This document shows, piece after piece, positions 18,314 through 26,700 of a DNA stretch of 48,725 nt (within the stretch, counting starts at the first letter, position 1; every line of letters starts with the position of its first letter). The position numbers and the translations under genes were made by a program. Source of the stretch: Mariniblastus sp. (GTDB lineage Bacteria > Planctomycetota > Planctomycetia > Pirellulales > Pirellulaceae); contig JABACA010000003.1 in the NCBI GenBank assembly GCA_014237975.1, forward strand, positions 1-48,725. The letters run 5' to 3'. The notes beneath the pieces are model-generated. The model made no database searches. It was not told where the DNA came from and worked only from the letters and a program-made list of their open reading frames with translations.

Positions 18314-19483
18314 ATGAAAACCGCCAGTTTGAAATCGCTACTATTTGCATTGTTTGTTGTTTCTTTGACCGTCGAGGTCGCCAACGCCCAACTGAAATTA
18401 CCCTTCCGATCATCCCGGCAGTCGGCAACACAAACGACCGGTCTTGCCCAAAACGATGGCCCCTGGTTGATCATGTGTGCATCGTTTGTCGGAGAACAGG
18501 GTGAGCAACAGGCTCGTTTACTTGCGTCCGAGCTACGTCAACACAAGTTAAAAACATACATTTATCGACATACATTTGATTTTACAGATCCGGTTGAGGG
18601 CATCGGCTGGAAAGAACACACCGATGAAGATGGAGATGCTTACCAAGCCGTGCCAAAGACAATGAAGATGGCCGGGGCGGATCGGTTTGAAGAAATTGCG
18701 GTTCTCGTCGGTGATTTCCCATCAATTGACGATGCACGAGCACAACGCACCTTGGAAAAGATCAAGGCACTTCAAGTTGCCTCGATCATGGAATTCGATC
18801 CTCACAGTGATGAAGGTCAGCGCCTGCGATTTTACCGCGAACTGGTAAAAAGGGTCAGCAAGAATGACGAGCTCAAAACAAAAGGTCCCTTGCGCGCCGC
18901 GTTTCTACTCACCAATCCAATGTTGCCGGACGAATATTTCAACGTTGATGCAGTGGACTCGTTTATAATGGACCTCAACAAGGGAATCAAATTCAGTCTC
19001 TTGCAATGCCCTTTTCTCTACAGCGTAAGAGTAGCTACTTTTCGCGGGGATTCGACGTTTGAACTTTCTGAGATCGAAGCGCAACAAACAGAACAACGCT
19101 GGAGATTAAAGTTCAAGAAGCCTGTAAGAGATAAGGAAAGTAAACTGGCCGTGGCTGCAGCCAAGGCTCATCGACTAACGTCTGAATTGCGAAAAATGGG
19201 TGTTGAAGCCTATGTGTTTCACGACCGTTTCGAGAGCTACGTATGTGTTGGCAGTTTTGAATGGATCAAGAAAAACAACCAACAAAACCCTCAGGTCGTT
19301 AAACTCATTAATAGCTACAAGGCAAATGTAGAGGATTTGCCCGGAATCCCTGGCGCTGTAAGACCTCGGGTTTTGCCCTCGCTGAAAAAATACGACATTG
19401 CCTTTGACCCCCAACCGGTGCCGGTACTGGTACCCAAACCACAACAAACGCATACGTCCAGTTTGTTGGACCGATTCCGGTAG
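18314..19483 (+). CDS. Secreted protein with two SPOR-like segments
   Basis: A 389-residue exported protein. The signal peptide MKTASLKSLLFALFVVSL ends at VEVANA-Q (cleavage after residue 25). Two segments resemble SPOR domains, which bind denuded peptidoglycan: residues about 52-135 (GPWLIMCASFVGE..., LLASELRQHKLKTYIY, IAVLVGDFPSIDDA) and about 233-325 (LYSVRVATFRG, AAKAHRLTSELRKMGVEAYV, VCVGSFEWI). The second is the better match. The C-terminus is proline-rich (VPVLVPKPQQ). AGGGAGA lies 4-5 bases ahead of the ATG. A clear terminator follows at 19536. A cell-envelope role is inferred from export and the SPOR-like pattern; the planctomycete wall is atypical, so the ligand is uncertain. Confidence 0.65.
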   Translation: MKTASLKSLLFALFVVSLTVEVANAQLKLPFRSSRQSATQTTGLAQNDGPWLIMCASFVGEQGEQQARLLASELRQHKLKTYIYRHTFDFTDPVEGIGWKEHTDEDGDAYQAVPKTMKMAGADRFEEIAVLVGDFPSIDDARAQRTLEKIKALQVASIMEFDPHSDEGQRLRFYRELVKRVSKNDELKTKGPLRAAFLLTNPMLPDEYFNVDAVDSFIMDLNKGIKFSLLQCPFLYSVRVATFRGDSTFELSEIEAQQTEQRWRLKFKKPVRDKESKLAVAAAKAHRLTSELRKMGVEAYVFHDRFESYVCVGSFEWIKKNNQQNPQVVKLINSYKANVEDLPGIPGAVRPRVLPSLKKYDIAFDPQPVPVLVPKPQQTHTSSLLDRFR

Positions 19484-19872
19484 TCAACCTAAAGCAAAGC
19501 CGTTGAATCAACGGAATTCAAAAAACGAGTAAACCAGCGGGAACCTAGTTCCCGCTTTTTTCGTAGACACCGATGATGCCAGGCCATTTCCGAGGCCCGC
19601 ACGGAACAAAGCCGTGTTTCTGCTTAAGACTCAATCGATTTTCCCTGCTCCCTCTACAATCTGAAATCATCTGCGGTTTTAACCAACGGCAGCAGAGGGC
19701 TTTCCACCATCGACAGGGAGTGGGTTCGGTACCCGGGCAAACCTTGCCGGACGATATAATTCCAAGAAAGCAGTGGGCAATTCATTGTAAGACTTGGAAT
19801 CACCTCATTGAAACCACTAGAATGGAATTGAAAAGACAATTGAAGTCAAACAACTGATTGCAGGTAACCATT
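19484..19872. other. Intergenic region with terminator and presumed promoter
   Basis: 389 bases. It holds the terminator at 19536-19561 (listed separately). TATAAT occurs at 19755-19760, about 110 bases ahead of the peptidase start, without a good -35 match. The 94-codon frame at 19573-19857 shows no protein-like pattern. Confidence 0.4.
19536..19561 (+). terminator. Rho-independent terminator of the SPOR-like gene
   Basis: Perfect 9-bp stem AGCGGGAAC / GTTCCCGCT with a 3-base loop (cta), ending in a run of six T. It lies 53 bases after the stop at 19483. Confidence 0.9.
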
Positions 19873-21069
19873 ATGAAATCAACACGTTTTTATTTTTCGT
19901 GTCTCACCCTTGTTGCATCCATGGTCACATTGCCCGCTGTGGGGCAGGACAACGAAAAAGAAGCTGAAGCCAAGCCGGAAACACCAGCAACTGCCGAAGC
20001 TCAGCCAGTGGAAGAGGTTCCACCGGGTTACGACTTCACCATCGAAAAAGAAATTGGTCGCACCAACGTGAAGGATCAAGGCAGTACAGGAACCTGTTGG
20101 TGCTTTGCAACCGCCTCGTTCGTTGAATCGGAAATCATGAGAATGGGCAAAGGGGAACACGATCTTTCAGAGATGTTTGTGGTTCGGAATATTTACCAGG
20201 ACAAGGCGAACAATTACATAATGCGTCAGGGCAAGACGAATTTCAGTGAAGGTGCGTTGGCACATGATTTCATTCGAGCCGCCAGCCGACACGGAATGGT
20301 ACCCAACTCGGTATACACCGGTCTGGAAGACGGAACCAAAGGTCACAACCATTCAGAGATGGTCAAGGTGTTGGAGGGAATGGTCGAAGGTCTCGCAGAG
20401 CAAAAGACGCTTTCGGAAAAATGGCCGGATGCATTGGATGGCGTGATGGACGTTTACATCGGATCGGCACCGACTGAATTCAGTTATGAAGGAAAAACCT
20501 ACACCCCAAATTCATTCGCCAAGGAGGTAGGGTTTGACGCCGACAACTACGTCAACCTGACTTCCTACACCCATCATCCGTTTGGTCGTTCGTTTGCCCT
20601 GGAAATCCCGGATAATTTTTCCAGTGGTCAATTCCAGAATATGCCGATTGACGATTTGGTCGCAGCCATCGATAACGCCATCGCCAACGGTTATACCGTT
20701 GCCTGGGATGGTGATGTCAGCGAACGCGGATTTTCCCGCACGAACGGATTGGCAATCTTGCCGAAAGATCCCGGTCGTCGTGACGTTTTCAAGCTCCGGG
20801 GTGAAGAACTCGCCGTCGATCAGAAAATGCGGCAATCGACCCTGGGCAACCGGTCCACCACGGATGACCACCTGATGCACCTGGTTGGGATTGCCAAGGA
20901 TGCGGATGGCAAGAAATATTACCTGATCAAGAATTCATGGGGAGATGTCGGCAAGCACAATGGCTACCTTTACATGTCAGAACCTTATTTACGGCTAAAG
21001 ACCGTTGCCATCCTGATGCACAAAGATGCGATGCCAACCAAGGCGGAGGAAACTAAACCCAAAACCTAG
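19873..21069 (+). CDS. Secreted C1 (papain-fold) cysteine peptidase, bleomycin hydrolase-like
   Basis: An exported peptidase of 398 residues. The ATG at 19873 begins a signal peptide (MKSTRFYFSCLTLVASMVTLPAVG) and has AGGT about 8 bases upstream; an in-frame TTG 15 bases earlier is less likely. The catalytic residues of the C1 family are present: Gln-Gly ahead of Cys75 (QGSTGTCWCFAT), His336 (DDHLMHLVGI) and Asn354 (KNSWG). Insertions between Cys and His fit the C1B (PepC / bleomycin hydrolase) branch, but export is unusual because those enzymes are cytosolic. A short Glu/Ala/Pro-rich stretch follows the signal. The substrate is unknown; extracellular peptides are likely. Confidence 0.85.
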   Translation: MKSTRFYFSCLTLVASMVTLPAVGQDNEKEAEAKPETPATAEAQPVEEVPPGYDFTIEKEIGRTNVKDQGSTGTCWCFATASFVESEIMRMGKGEHDLSEMFVVRNIYQDKANNYIMRQGKTNFSEGALAHDFIRAASRHGMVPNSVYTGLEDGTKGHNHSEMVKVLEGMVEGLAEQKTLSEKWPDALDGVMDVYIGSAPTEFSYEGKTYTPNSFAKEVGFDADNYVNLTSYTHHPFGRSFALEIPDNFSSGQFQNMPIDDLVAAIDNAIANGYTVAWDGDVSERGFSRTNGLAILPKDPGRRDVFKLRGEELAVDQKMRQSTLGNRSTTDDHLMHLVGIAKDADGKKYYLIKNSWGDVGKHNGYLYMSEPYLRLKTVAILMHKDAMPTKAEETKPKT

Positions 21070-21163
21070 CAACCCCGCAGATCTTAAGAAATCCCGGCAA
21101 GCTCAGGGATGGCATTCATACGGCCAGCCAACCGAGCGGACCGGGTTTTTTTTATCGCCGTCA

Positions 21164-21199
21164 TTGAGTTGTTCATTTCATTTGAGTTGTTCATTTCAT
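21164..21199. repeat. Two 18-bp tandem copies ahead of a sulfatase gene
   Basis: The unit ttgagttgttcatttcat occurs twice back to back without change, ending 26 bases before the sulfatase ATG. It lies in the presumed promoter or leader region. Confidence 0.9.
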
Positions 21200-21225
21200 T
21201 TAACCAGAACTGATCCGGGCTGATT

Positions 21226-22791
21226 ATGTTCATGCGAACCTTGTCTTCAAACTACATGACGCTCCACTGCCTGGTCGTTTTTTTTCTGACGATGTTGGCC
21301 CAACCGATCCGGGCAGACGAAGAGCAGTTACCAAACATCGTTTTGATTCTCGCCGATGACCTGGGATACGGCGATGTTGGATGTTACAACCCGCAATCGA
21401 AAGTGCCCACGCCACATCTGGACCGTCTGGCCAAGGAAGGGATTCGATTTACTGATGCGCATAGTCCTTCAACGGTTTGCACGCCCACACGCTACAGTCT
21501 GCTCACTGGCCGCATGGCCTTTCGGCTGAATTACCGCGGGGTATTCACCGGCGTGGGCGGACCGTGCCTGATTAATCACGGCCGTTTAACAATGGCCAGC
21601 ATGCTTAAGCAACAGGGTTACGCTACGGCGATGTTCGGCAAATGGCACGTAGGCCTCACGGCGTACGACAAGGAGGGCAAGGCGATTCACCAGAACGGCC
21701 TGAAGGCGGTGCAACGGATCGATTATTCGCGTGAACTAGAGGGCGGTCCGTTGGATCATGGCTTTGAGCAGTTCTTCGGTACAGCTTCCTGTCCGACGAC
21801 CGATTGGCTGTACGCCTACATTGATGGAGACAGGATCCCCGTGCCGCCCAAACGCATTGTGGATCGCGGGCCGCTGCCCAAGCACCCGTATTCGCGCGAC
21901 AACCGGCCCGGTATGATCGCGCCAGATTTTGATCTCGAAGAAGTGGACATGGTGTTCCTCGAGAAGAGTAAGGAATTTCTCAAGCAACATACCAAGGAGT
22001 CACCCGACAAACCCTTCTTCCTGTTTCACTCCATGCAGGCCGTGCATCTGCCGTCTTTTCCCGGCGACGCCTTCAAGGAAAAAACCAAAGCCGGCCCGCA
22101 CGGAGACTTTATTTTTGAACTTGATTTCGTGGTGGGAGAACTGCTGAAAACCCTTGAGGAACTCGGGGTAGCTGACAATACTCTGGTGATATTTACCAGC
22201 GACAACGGCCCCGAGGTGCCCACCACCATTGCCATGCGGCGAGATCATCAACACGATGGCGCCCGCCCCTGGCGCGGTGTGAAACGTGACCAATGGGAAG
22301 GCGGCCATCGAGTGCCGTTCATCGCCCGTTGGCCTGGCAAAATCCGGGCCGGCAGCACGGCCGCACAAACCATTTGTCTTACTGACCTACTCGCCACCGC
22401 CGCCGCGATCACCGAGTTCAAGCTGCCCAACCATGCCGGCGAGGACAGTTTCAATTTCCTGCCCGCGCTGCTTGGCAGCAAGGAGCCCGTGCGCGAATAC
22501 ACTCTGCACCAAACCATCAGTCTTGCCCTGGCCATCCGCCAGGGCGACTGGAAGTACCTCGATCACCAAGGCTCGGGCGGCAACAACTACAACCGCACCG
22601 GCGAATGGGGCATGAAGCAGTTTGCCCTGCCCGAGTTGGCACCCGATGCGCCGGGGCAGTTATATAACCTGAAACAGGATCCGGGTGAATCACAAAATCT
22701 TTATTACGAATACCCGGACATTGTCGAAAAACTGAAACAACAGTTGCAGTCTTTTGTCAAAAACGGCCGCAGTGCCCCAATCCATCCTTAG
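21226..22791 (+). CDS. Secreted formylglycine-dependent sulfatase
   Basis: A 521-residue arylsulfatase-family enzyme that hydrolyses sulfate esters. A signal peptide (LHCLVVFFLTMLAQPIRA) leads into PNIVLILADDLGYGDVGCYN, whose Asp pair binds calcium. The activation motif CTPTR is at Cys85 (STVCTPTRYSLLTGR); this Cys is converted to formylglycine. Other conserved parts are GKWHVG, HGFEQFFG, PFFLFHSMQAVHLP, FTSDNGPE and GGHRVPFIARWPGK. Start at 21226 is uncertain because 21232 and 21256 are also ATG and no strong ribosome-binding site is seen. By eye the gene is richer in G+C (mid-region around 60%) than its neighbours, a possible sign of transfer. No formylglycine-generating enzyme is in the window. 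The substrate cannot be deduced. Confidence 0.92.
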   Translation: MFMRTLSSNYMTLHCLVVFFLTMLAQPIRADEEQLPNIVLILADDLGYGDVGCYNPQSKVPTPHLDRLAKEGIRFTDAHSPSTVCTPTRYSLLTGRMAFRLNYRGVFTGVGGPCLINHGRLTMASMLKQQGYATAMFGKWHVGLTAYDKEGKAIHQNGLKAVQRIDYSRELEGGPLDHGFEQFFGTASCPTTDWLYAYIDGDRIPVPPKRIVDRGPLPKHPYSRDNRPGMIAPDFDLEEVDMVFLEKSKEFLKQHTKESPDKPFFLFHSMQAVHLPSFPGDAFKEKTKAGPHGDFIFELDFVVGELLKTLEELGVADNTLVIFTSDNGPEVPTTIAMRRDHQHDGARPWRGVKRDQWEGGHRVPFIARWPGKIRAGSTAAQTICLTDLLATAAAITEFKLPNHAGEDSFNFLPALLGSKEPVREYTLHQTISLALAIRQGDWKYLDHQGSGGNNYNRTGEWGMKQFALPELAPDAPGQLYNLKQDPGESQNLYYEYPDIVEKLKQQLQSFVKNGRSAPIHP

Positions 22792-22815
22792 TCACTCTGT
22801 AACTGCGTTCCGAAA

Positions 22816-23316
22816 TCAAACGCTGGGCAACCCCTGGATCCGGCGCCAGGCACTCAACTGACCCAAATGCTGATTTTCGTGGTTCAACATCAAATAAGGT
22901 AAGGCCATTCCAACCCGCGGCATCCCAGCAGCCCAGCGGGGAAGCTTGACCGCCTGTTCAAAAACCGAATCGTCACAGTCTGACAACAGCTCGGACACGT
23001 CACGGTGTCCTTGCAGGAATGTCTCGATCAACGCTTCCCTGGTTGGATAGATGCCCGGGTCCGACTGGGGGCTCGATAGCATCCCAAAAACATGGTCCCT
23101 GGGATCTTCAAAAACCTCACCTCGGATCAAGCATTGCATCACTGGCAAGTACACGTTGAGATGGCTAAACACCCAAGCTGGGTGATTGGCCGCAGCCATT
23201 TCAGATGGGGCTGGTTGCAACAACATCTGTTCATCGGACAGATCAGCGACCAGTTTGGGTGCATAATCGGTGTTCTTTTTCCAGCAAAACAGCAAGCCTT
23301 CGATGATGGGTGACAT
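22816..23316 (-). CDS. DinB-like putative metal-dependent protein
   Basis: A 166-residue protein of the DinB/YfiT-like four-helix superfamily. Start at 23316 (ATG) is preferred; the frame extends to a TTG at 23355. The three metal-ligand positions are visible: His in NHPAWVFSHLNVY and the pair in LNHENQHLGQLSAWRR. These enzymes bind zinc or nickel and often act as thiol (mycothiol or bacillithiol) transferases or unknown hydrolases; the reaction here is not known. It is soluble and cytosolic. It lies downstream of the DUF1559 gene on the same strand, with 154 bases between them. Confidence 0.8.
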   Translation of the reverse strand: MSPIIEGLLFCWKKNTDYAPKLVADLSDEQMLLQPAPSEMAAANHPAWVFSHLNVYLPVMQCLIRGEVFEDPRDHVFGMLSSPQSDPGIYPTREALIETFLQGHRDVSELLSDCDDSVFEQAVKLPRWAAGMPRVGMALPYLMLNHENQHLGQLSAWRRIQGLPSV

Positions 23317-23470
23317 AGATAGTTCTTTTCCAGTTCGCAGCAATTGATTCGACAAGGGTACCGTAGAATCGGCGTCGAAATTCTAAAGGTTTCTCTGGAA
23401 ACCCGCCACCACCAGAGATGCGGACATAAAGGCTGGAAATTCAAGGTTCTCTTCAGCTACCCGTAACCCG

Positions 23471-24520
23471 TTAAAAACTGTCCGCCCCAATCACTTCTCC
23501 ACCGCTGACGGTTCCCAAGCTGCGCCAGATGTTCACGTCGATGGATTCGGCCAGAGACCGCGTCGACCCATCCAGCAGACCCACATTGACCATGCCACCC
23601 GCATGGTAACTGCGCGACGTAATCGCCGCGTAGGTAGCTTTCGTAGTACTATTACCTTCTTTCTCGGAATTGAAATCGATATCGTAAGTCTGACCCTCAT
23701 ACTCATACGGAACGACCGTGTTGGGTGTAAACACCGTCGTAAATCCGGAGTGATGGACTCGACCATCACACCATTCGGTATGTCCCGTGTTTTTATGAAG
23801 GTCACTACCCAGTTTGATTTGTCCGGTATAACCCATGAATGCCGTCGGATCCGCAGGCGGAACAGGACCCGGATCTTCGGTGTTTCGAATGTAAGAAGTG
23901 AAGGCCTTCACTTCAGCAACGCACAATGTATTGCTGGCACCATCCAAGACGGCACCAAAACGGACCTTGCCGTTCACATAAAAAAGCCCATCACCGCGTT
24001 GAGCCGTGGCCGGATCATGAACCAGCCAGGAACCAAAATTGAATCCGTAATTGTGAGGATGCACATGCGGCACGCCCGATTTAATCCGGACCGTATCATT
24101 GAGCTCACTGGGACAAAGATACATCGGCACCCGCATCGTCGGCACACCGGTCGCCTTGTTGGTCGGATCACTCCAGGCGATATCAAAATCGATCATGTCG
24201 TATGCGTTCGCCTGTTCACAGTAGGGCAGCAACTGGGCATGAATGGACCAGGCTCCATTTCCGGTTGCCAATCCACCTGGACCCAGCTCGTAGCTGGGCG
24301 GAAAATGGTTCCGCGCCGACTCGTAATTGTGCGACGACAAAACAACCTGTCGAACATTATTCAGGCACGATGTACGCCTGGCTGCCTCGCGGACCATTTG
24401 AACGGCTGGCAAGAGCATGCCAATCAGAATGCCAATAATGGCGATCACCACGAGTAATTCAACAAGCGTAAAGGCCTTCCGATCAAATAACGGAGGCCTT
24501 CCAAATTTCGCTGCGTTCAT
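23471..24520 (-). CDS. DUF1559 protein with prepilin-type N-terminus
   Basis: A 349-residue pseudopilin-like protein of the family greatly expanded in planctomycetes. The N-terminus has [35 protein letters not shown], split here into motif and helix: the prepilin peptidase would cut before Phe of FTLVELL and the following helix anchors the protein. Ala rather than Gly precedes the cleavage point. The body carries the DUF1559 pattern ([41 protein letters not shown]) and the typical C-terminus [27 protein letters not shown]. The ATG at 24520 places the motif near the N-terminus; an ATG at 24613 would add 31 residues containing eight Asn from a hexamer repeat. The function is not known; surface or pseudopilus assembly is assumed. 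Confidence 0.88.
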   Translation of the reverse strand: MNAAKFGRPPLFDRKAFTLVELLVVIAIIGILIGMLLPAVQMVREAARRTSCLNNVRQVVLSSHNYESARNHFPPSYELGPGGLATGNGAWSIHAQLLPYCEQANAYDMIDFDIAWSDPTNKATGVPTMRVPMYLCPSELNDTVRIKSGVPHVHPHNYGFNFGSWLVHDPATAQRGDGLFYVNGKVRFGAVLDGASNTLCVAEVKAFTSYIRNTEDPGPVPPADPTAFMGYTGQIKLGSDLHKNTGHTEWCDGRVHHSGFTTVFTPNTVVPYEYEGQTYDIDFNSEKEGNSTTKATYAAITSRSYHAGGMVNVGLLDGSTRSLAESIDVNIWRSLGTVSGGEVIGADSF

Positions 24521-24550
24521 ATCGGTCTGAATTTCAACGCACCCAGTCTT

Positions 24551-24574
24551 ATTGTTATTGTTATTGTTATTGTT
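24551..24574. repeat. Hexanucleotide microsatellite, four copies of attgtt
   Basis: Four perfect copies, just upstream of the preferred DUF1559 start. In the extended frame starting at 24613 it would encode eight Asn. Copy changes would not shift that frame but would change leader length. Confidence 0.9.
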
Positions 24575-24721
24575 CGGAGTTGCCGGATCTATCGTAGTCT
24601 CGACAATAAACATCCGTTAATATTAAAGAGGTTGTTACTGCAACAATTATACCTCTTGAAAATATTTTTAAAGGCCTCTAAAAGAGCTTTTAAATTCCAA
24701 CGCCTCAATAACGACGATAAC

Positions 24722-25081
24722 ATGACTGTCTTTCCGCCCAAAAAACTGTTCGACCTGGTCGACACCAATCAGGTCAATCCGGTCGACTGCCCTTGTGGGC
24801 AATCCCGTCGTGCCTTTACCGACGATCCCGATCGAACCGCATCGCTGCACGTCGTTGATATCAGTACGGATGCAAGAACGCATTACCATCGCAAACTGAC
24901 TGAGATATATTATATCCTCGAAGGCCACGGCCAAATGGAACTGGATGGCGAGCTCCATGAAGTCGGCCCCGGCTCGGCGATCCTGATCAAGCCAGGTTGC
25001 CGTCATCGAGCCATAGGTGAAATGCGCATCATCAATGTGCCCGTACCGGCCTTTGACCCGGATGATGAGTGGTTCGACTAA
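24722..25081 (+). CDS. Single-domain cupin protein
   Basis: A 119-residue cytosolic cupin. Cupin motif 1 is THYHRKLTEIYYILEGHGQM with a G.G.E-like element (DGELHEVGPGSA), and motif 2 is LIKPGCRHRAIG; the two His of HYH, Glu in TEIYY and His of CRH form the usual metal site. The start at 24722 (MTVFPPKK) is chosen because the 30 codons before it in the same frame are Lys/Leu-rich without pattern. Near the N-terminus VDCPCGQSRRAF is a conserved-looking Cys pair. Its reaction cannot be assigned; small cupins include isomerases, dioxygenases and sugar-binding regulators. It is divergent from the DUF1559 gene and is followed by the small membrane protein gene. Confidence 0.82.
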   Translation: MTVFPPKKLFDLVDTNQVNPVDCPCGQSRRAFTDDPDRTASLHVVDISTDARTHYHRKLTEIYYILEGHGQMELDGELHEVGPGSAILIKPGCRHRAIGEMRIINVPVPAFDPDDEWFD

Positions 25082-25160
25082 TATCCTGCCGTCGGAAAAA
25101 TCCAGGGAGTGGTATCGTGTCGGCCGTCTGTCGAGCTGACCTATTGGGAAACAAGCAAGC

Positions 25161-25358
25161 ATGAAACGTTACACAGCATTATGGCGAGACACGTGGTGGC
25201 TATGGGCCGGGCTGGTCTCTCTGGGTGTCGCGCTGGCCATCCTGGTCGAATGGGTGTTCCTGATCGCGTTGCCAATCAGCCTGTTTGCCTTCTTCTATTT
25301 CGGTTTGATGAGGTACGACGACGAGGGAAATCAGGTTGGCGACCGTTTTAATCCCTAG
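25161..25358 (+). CDS. Small two-helix membrane protein
   Basis: A 65-residue protein with two hydrophobic helices, about residues 12-28 (WWLWAGLVSLGVALAI) and 31-49 (WVFLIALPISLFAFFYFGL), and polar ends: MKRYTALWRDT at the N-terminus and MRYDDEGNQVGDRFNP at the C-terminus. The paired Trp residues near the membrane edge and the short conserved-looking tail argue for a real gene, and I believe similar short proteins occur in other planctomycetes. The function is unknown. It follows the cupin gene by 79 bases. Confidence 0.7.
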   Translation: MKRYTALWRDTWWLWAGLVSLGVALAILVEWVFLIALPISLFAFFYFGLMRYDDEGNQVGDRFNP

Positions 25359-25372
25359 TCGCGATCACACCG

Positions 25373-26527
25373 TCACGAGGACCGCGGGAATCCAATAGGC
25401 GGACGTTCGTGGTAATCGCGATCCATCTGTGCCAGGTAATATCGGTCAAAAGAAGCCACCACACTCTCCAGGTCCGAATACGGCCCCGGCTCGTAACTCG
25501 AATCGCAAATCCCACGCTGGGCTAATTCACAAACCCTCCAGTCCTGCTGATTGGTCAAGTCCCAGAACTCTACCGCGGAGGTTGGATCAAACCCTGGCTC
25601 GGAAATCGAGTCCGGGTGAAACAGGAATTGGCACACGACCCTGGTTTCATCGGTCGCTTTTCGTTCCATCCGGTGCAGTAGGATGTAATCGGGATGGGGA
25701 CTGATAAATAAACCGGGAAACAAGGTGTAATAGGCGACCATTCTTTGTTGTTCCTCACTCAGTCCTGGCAGGTATTTCCCAACCCGTCGTCCGTCGGTGG
25801 ACATGGTTTGACAATCATCTGATAACAGCATGGGACCACCGAGAATCGGGCCATCGGCGATGTCATTGGTGGCACCCTGGAAGGGTGTCAACCGATTCAA
25901 TGCAGGATGCACCGTGGGGCAATGGTAGCACTCGTTGTAATTCTGAAAAATCAACTTCCAGTTTGCCTGCACGCAATAATCAATTTCCCGCGCTACAACC
26001 AAATCCTCAAAATTCCAACCGGTCGCATGCGATTCGAGAGGCGCCAGGAATTCTGCCAGGCGTTCGGATGGATCACTCAGGTGGACAAACACGAACCCAT
26101 GCCAGACCTCGCATTTGACCGACTTCAAGCCCCACTGCTCTGCATCGAACCCGTTCGCATCTGACATATTGGGTGCCGCCAACAACTTGCCACTGCGATC
26201 ATAGGTCCAAGCGTGATACGGACACTGGATACGACTGCCCATCGTATTGCAGTTTTCAGCCGTTACCAATTCACTGCCTCGATGGCGGCAAAAATTGCGA
26301 AACGCACGGACCTGTCCGTCTTCGCCCCGCGCCAGGAACAAACGTTCATTCAACCAATCGACGCGATACAGGCCAGACGATTCAGAAATCTCGGAGCTTC
26401 TGCAAACATATCGCCAGTGACGGTTAAATATTTGCTCGGATTCCAACTCAAAGATGGCCGGCGAAATAACATAGTCCCGCAGCAGAGCTTTGTTACCGTT
26501 GGCAGATCGGCTGGAAGAATGATTCAT
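25373..26527 (-). CDS. Rieske non-heme iron oxygenase, alpha-subunit type
   Basis: A 384-residue oxygenase of the aromatic-ring-hydroxylating / choline monooxygenase-like class, which uses electrons through a Rieske cluster to activate O2 at a mononuclear iron. The Rieske ligands are Cys80 and His82 (NFCRHRGSEL) and Cys102 and His105 (IQCPYHAWTYD). The catalytic iron motif is NYNECYHCPTVHPALN, giving His-x4-His, with the bridging acidic residue position occupied by Glu of NEC. The size and single-component look fit the demethylase / oxygenase groups found in marine bacteria. No ferredoxin or reductase gene is adjacent, so the electron donor must be elsewhere. The substrate is unknown. It is divergent from the DUF6786-like gene. 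Confidence 0.9.
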   Translation of the reverse strand: MNHSSSRSANGNKALLRDYVISPAIFELESEQIFNRHWRYVCRSSEISESSGLYRVDWLNERLFLARGEDGQVRAFRNFCRHRGSELVTAENCNTMGSRIQCPYHAWTYDRSGKLLAAPNMSDANGFDAEQWGLKSVKCEVWHGFVFVHLSDPSERLAEFLAPLESHATGWNFEDLVVAREIDYCVQANWKLIFQNYNECYHCPTVHPALNRLTPFQGATNDIADGPILGGPMLLSDDCQTMSTDGRRVGKYLPGLSEEQQRMVAYYTLFPGLFISPHPDYILLHRMERKATDETRVVCQFLFHPDSISEPGFDPTSAVEFWDLTNQQDWRVCELAQRGICDSSYEPGPYSDLESVVASFDRYYLAQMDRDYHERPPIGFPRSS

Positions 26528-26700
26528 GGCAATTTTAACGATTTCAAACTAAAAATTCGGCCTGCAACAACTGACTGGCTAATTCCGGGAATCAACCCGG
26601 CAAACGCCTTAATTCAATCCAATGTTTTGGCAGGGCTTGGTTCTTATTCATCTAGATTTGATTAGAATTTCATCTCTTCGTTAAGTACAGGTGACTCGCA

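Noticed and set aside
19573-19857. 94-codon frame upstream of the C1 peptidase
   Set aside because: Composition is irregular, there is no ribosome-binding site, and it lies in a terminator/promoter region.
23603-24457. 284-codon plus-strand frame
   Set aside because: It lies antisense to the DUF1559 gene and shows no protein-like pattern.
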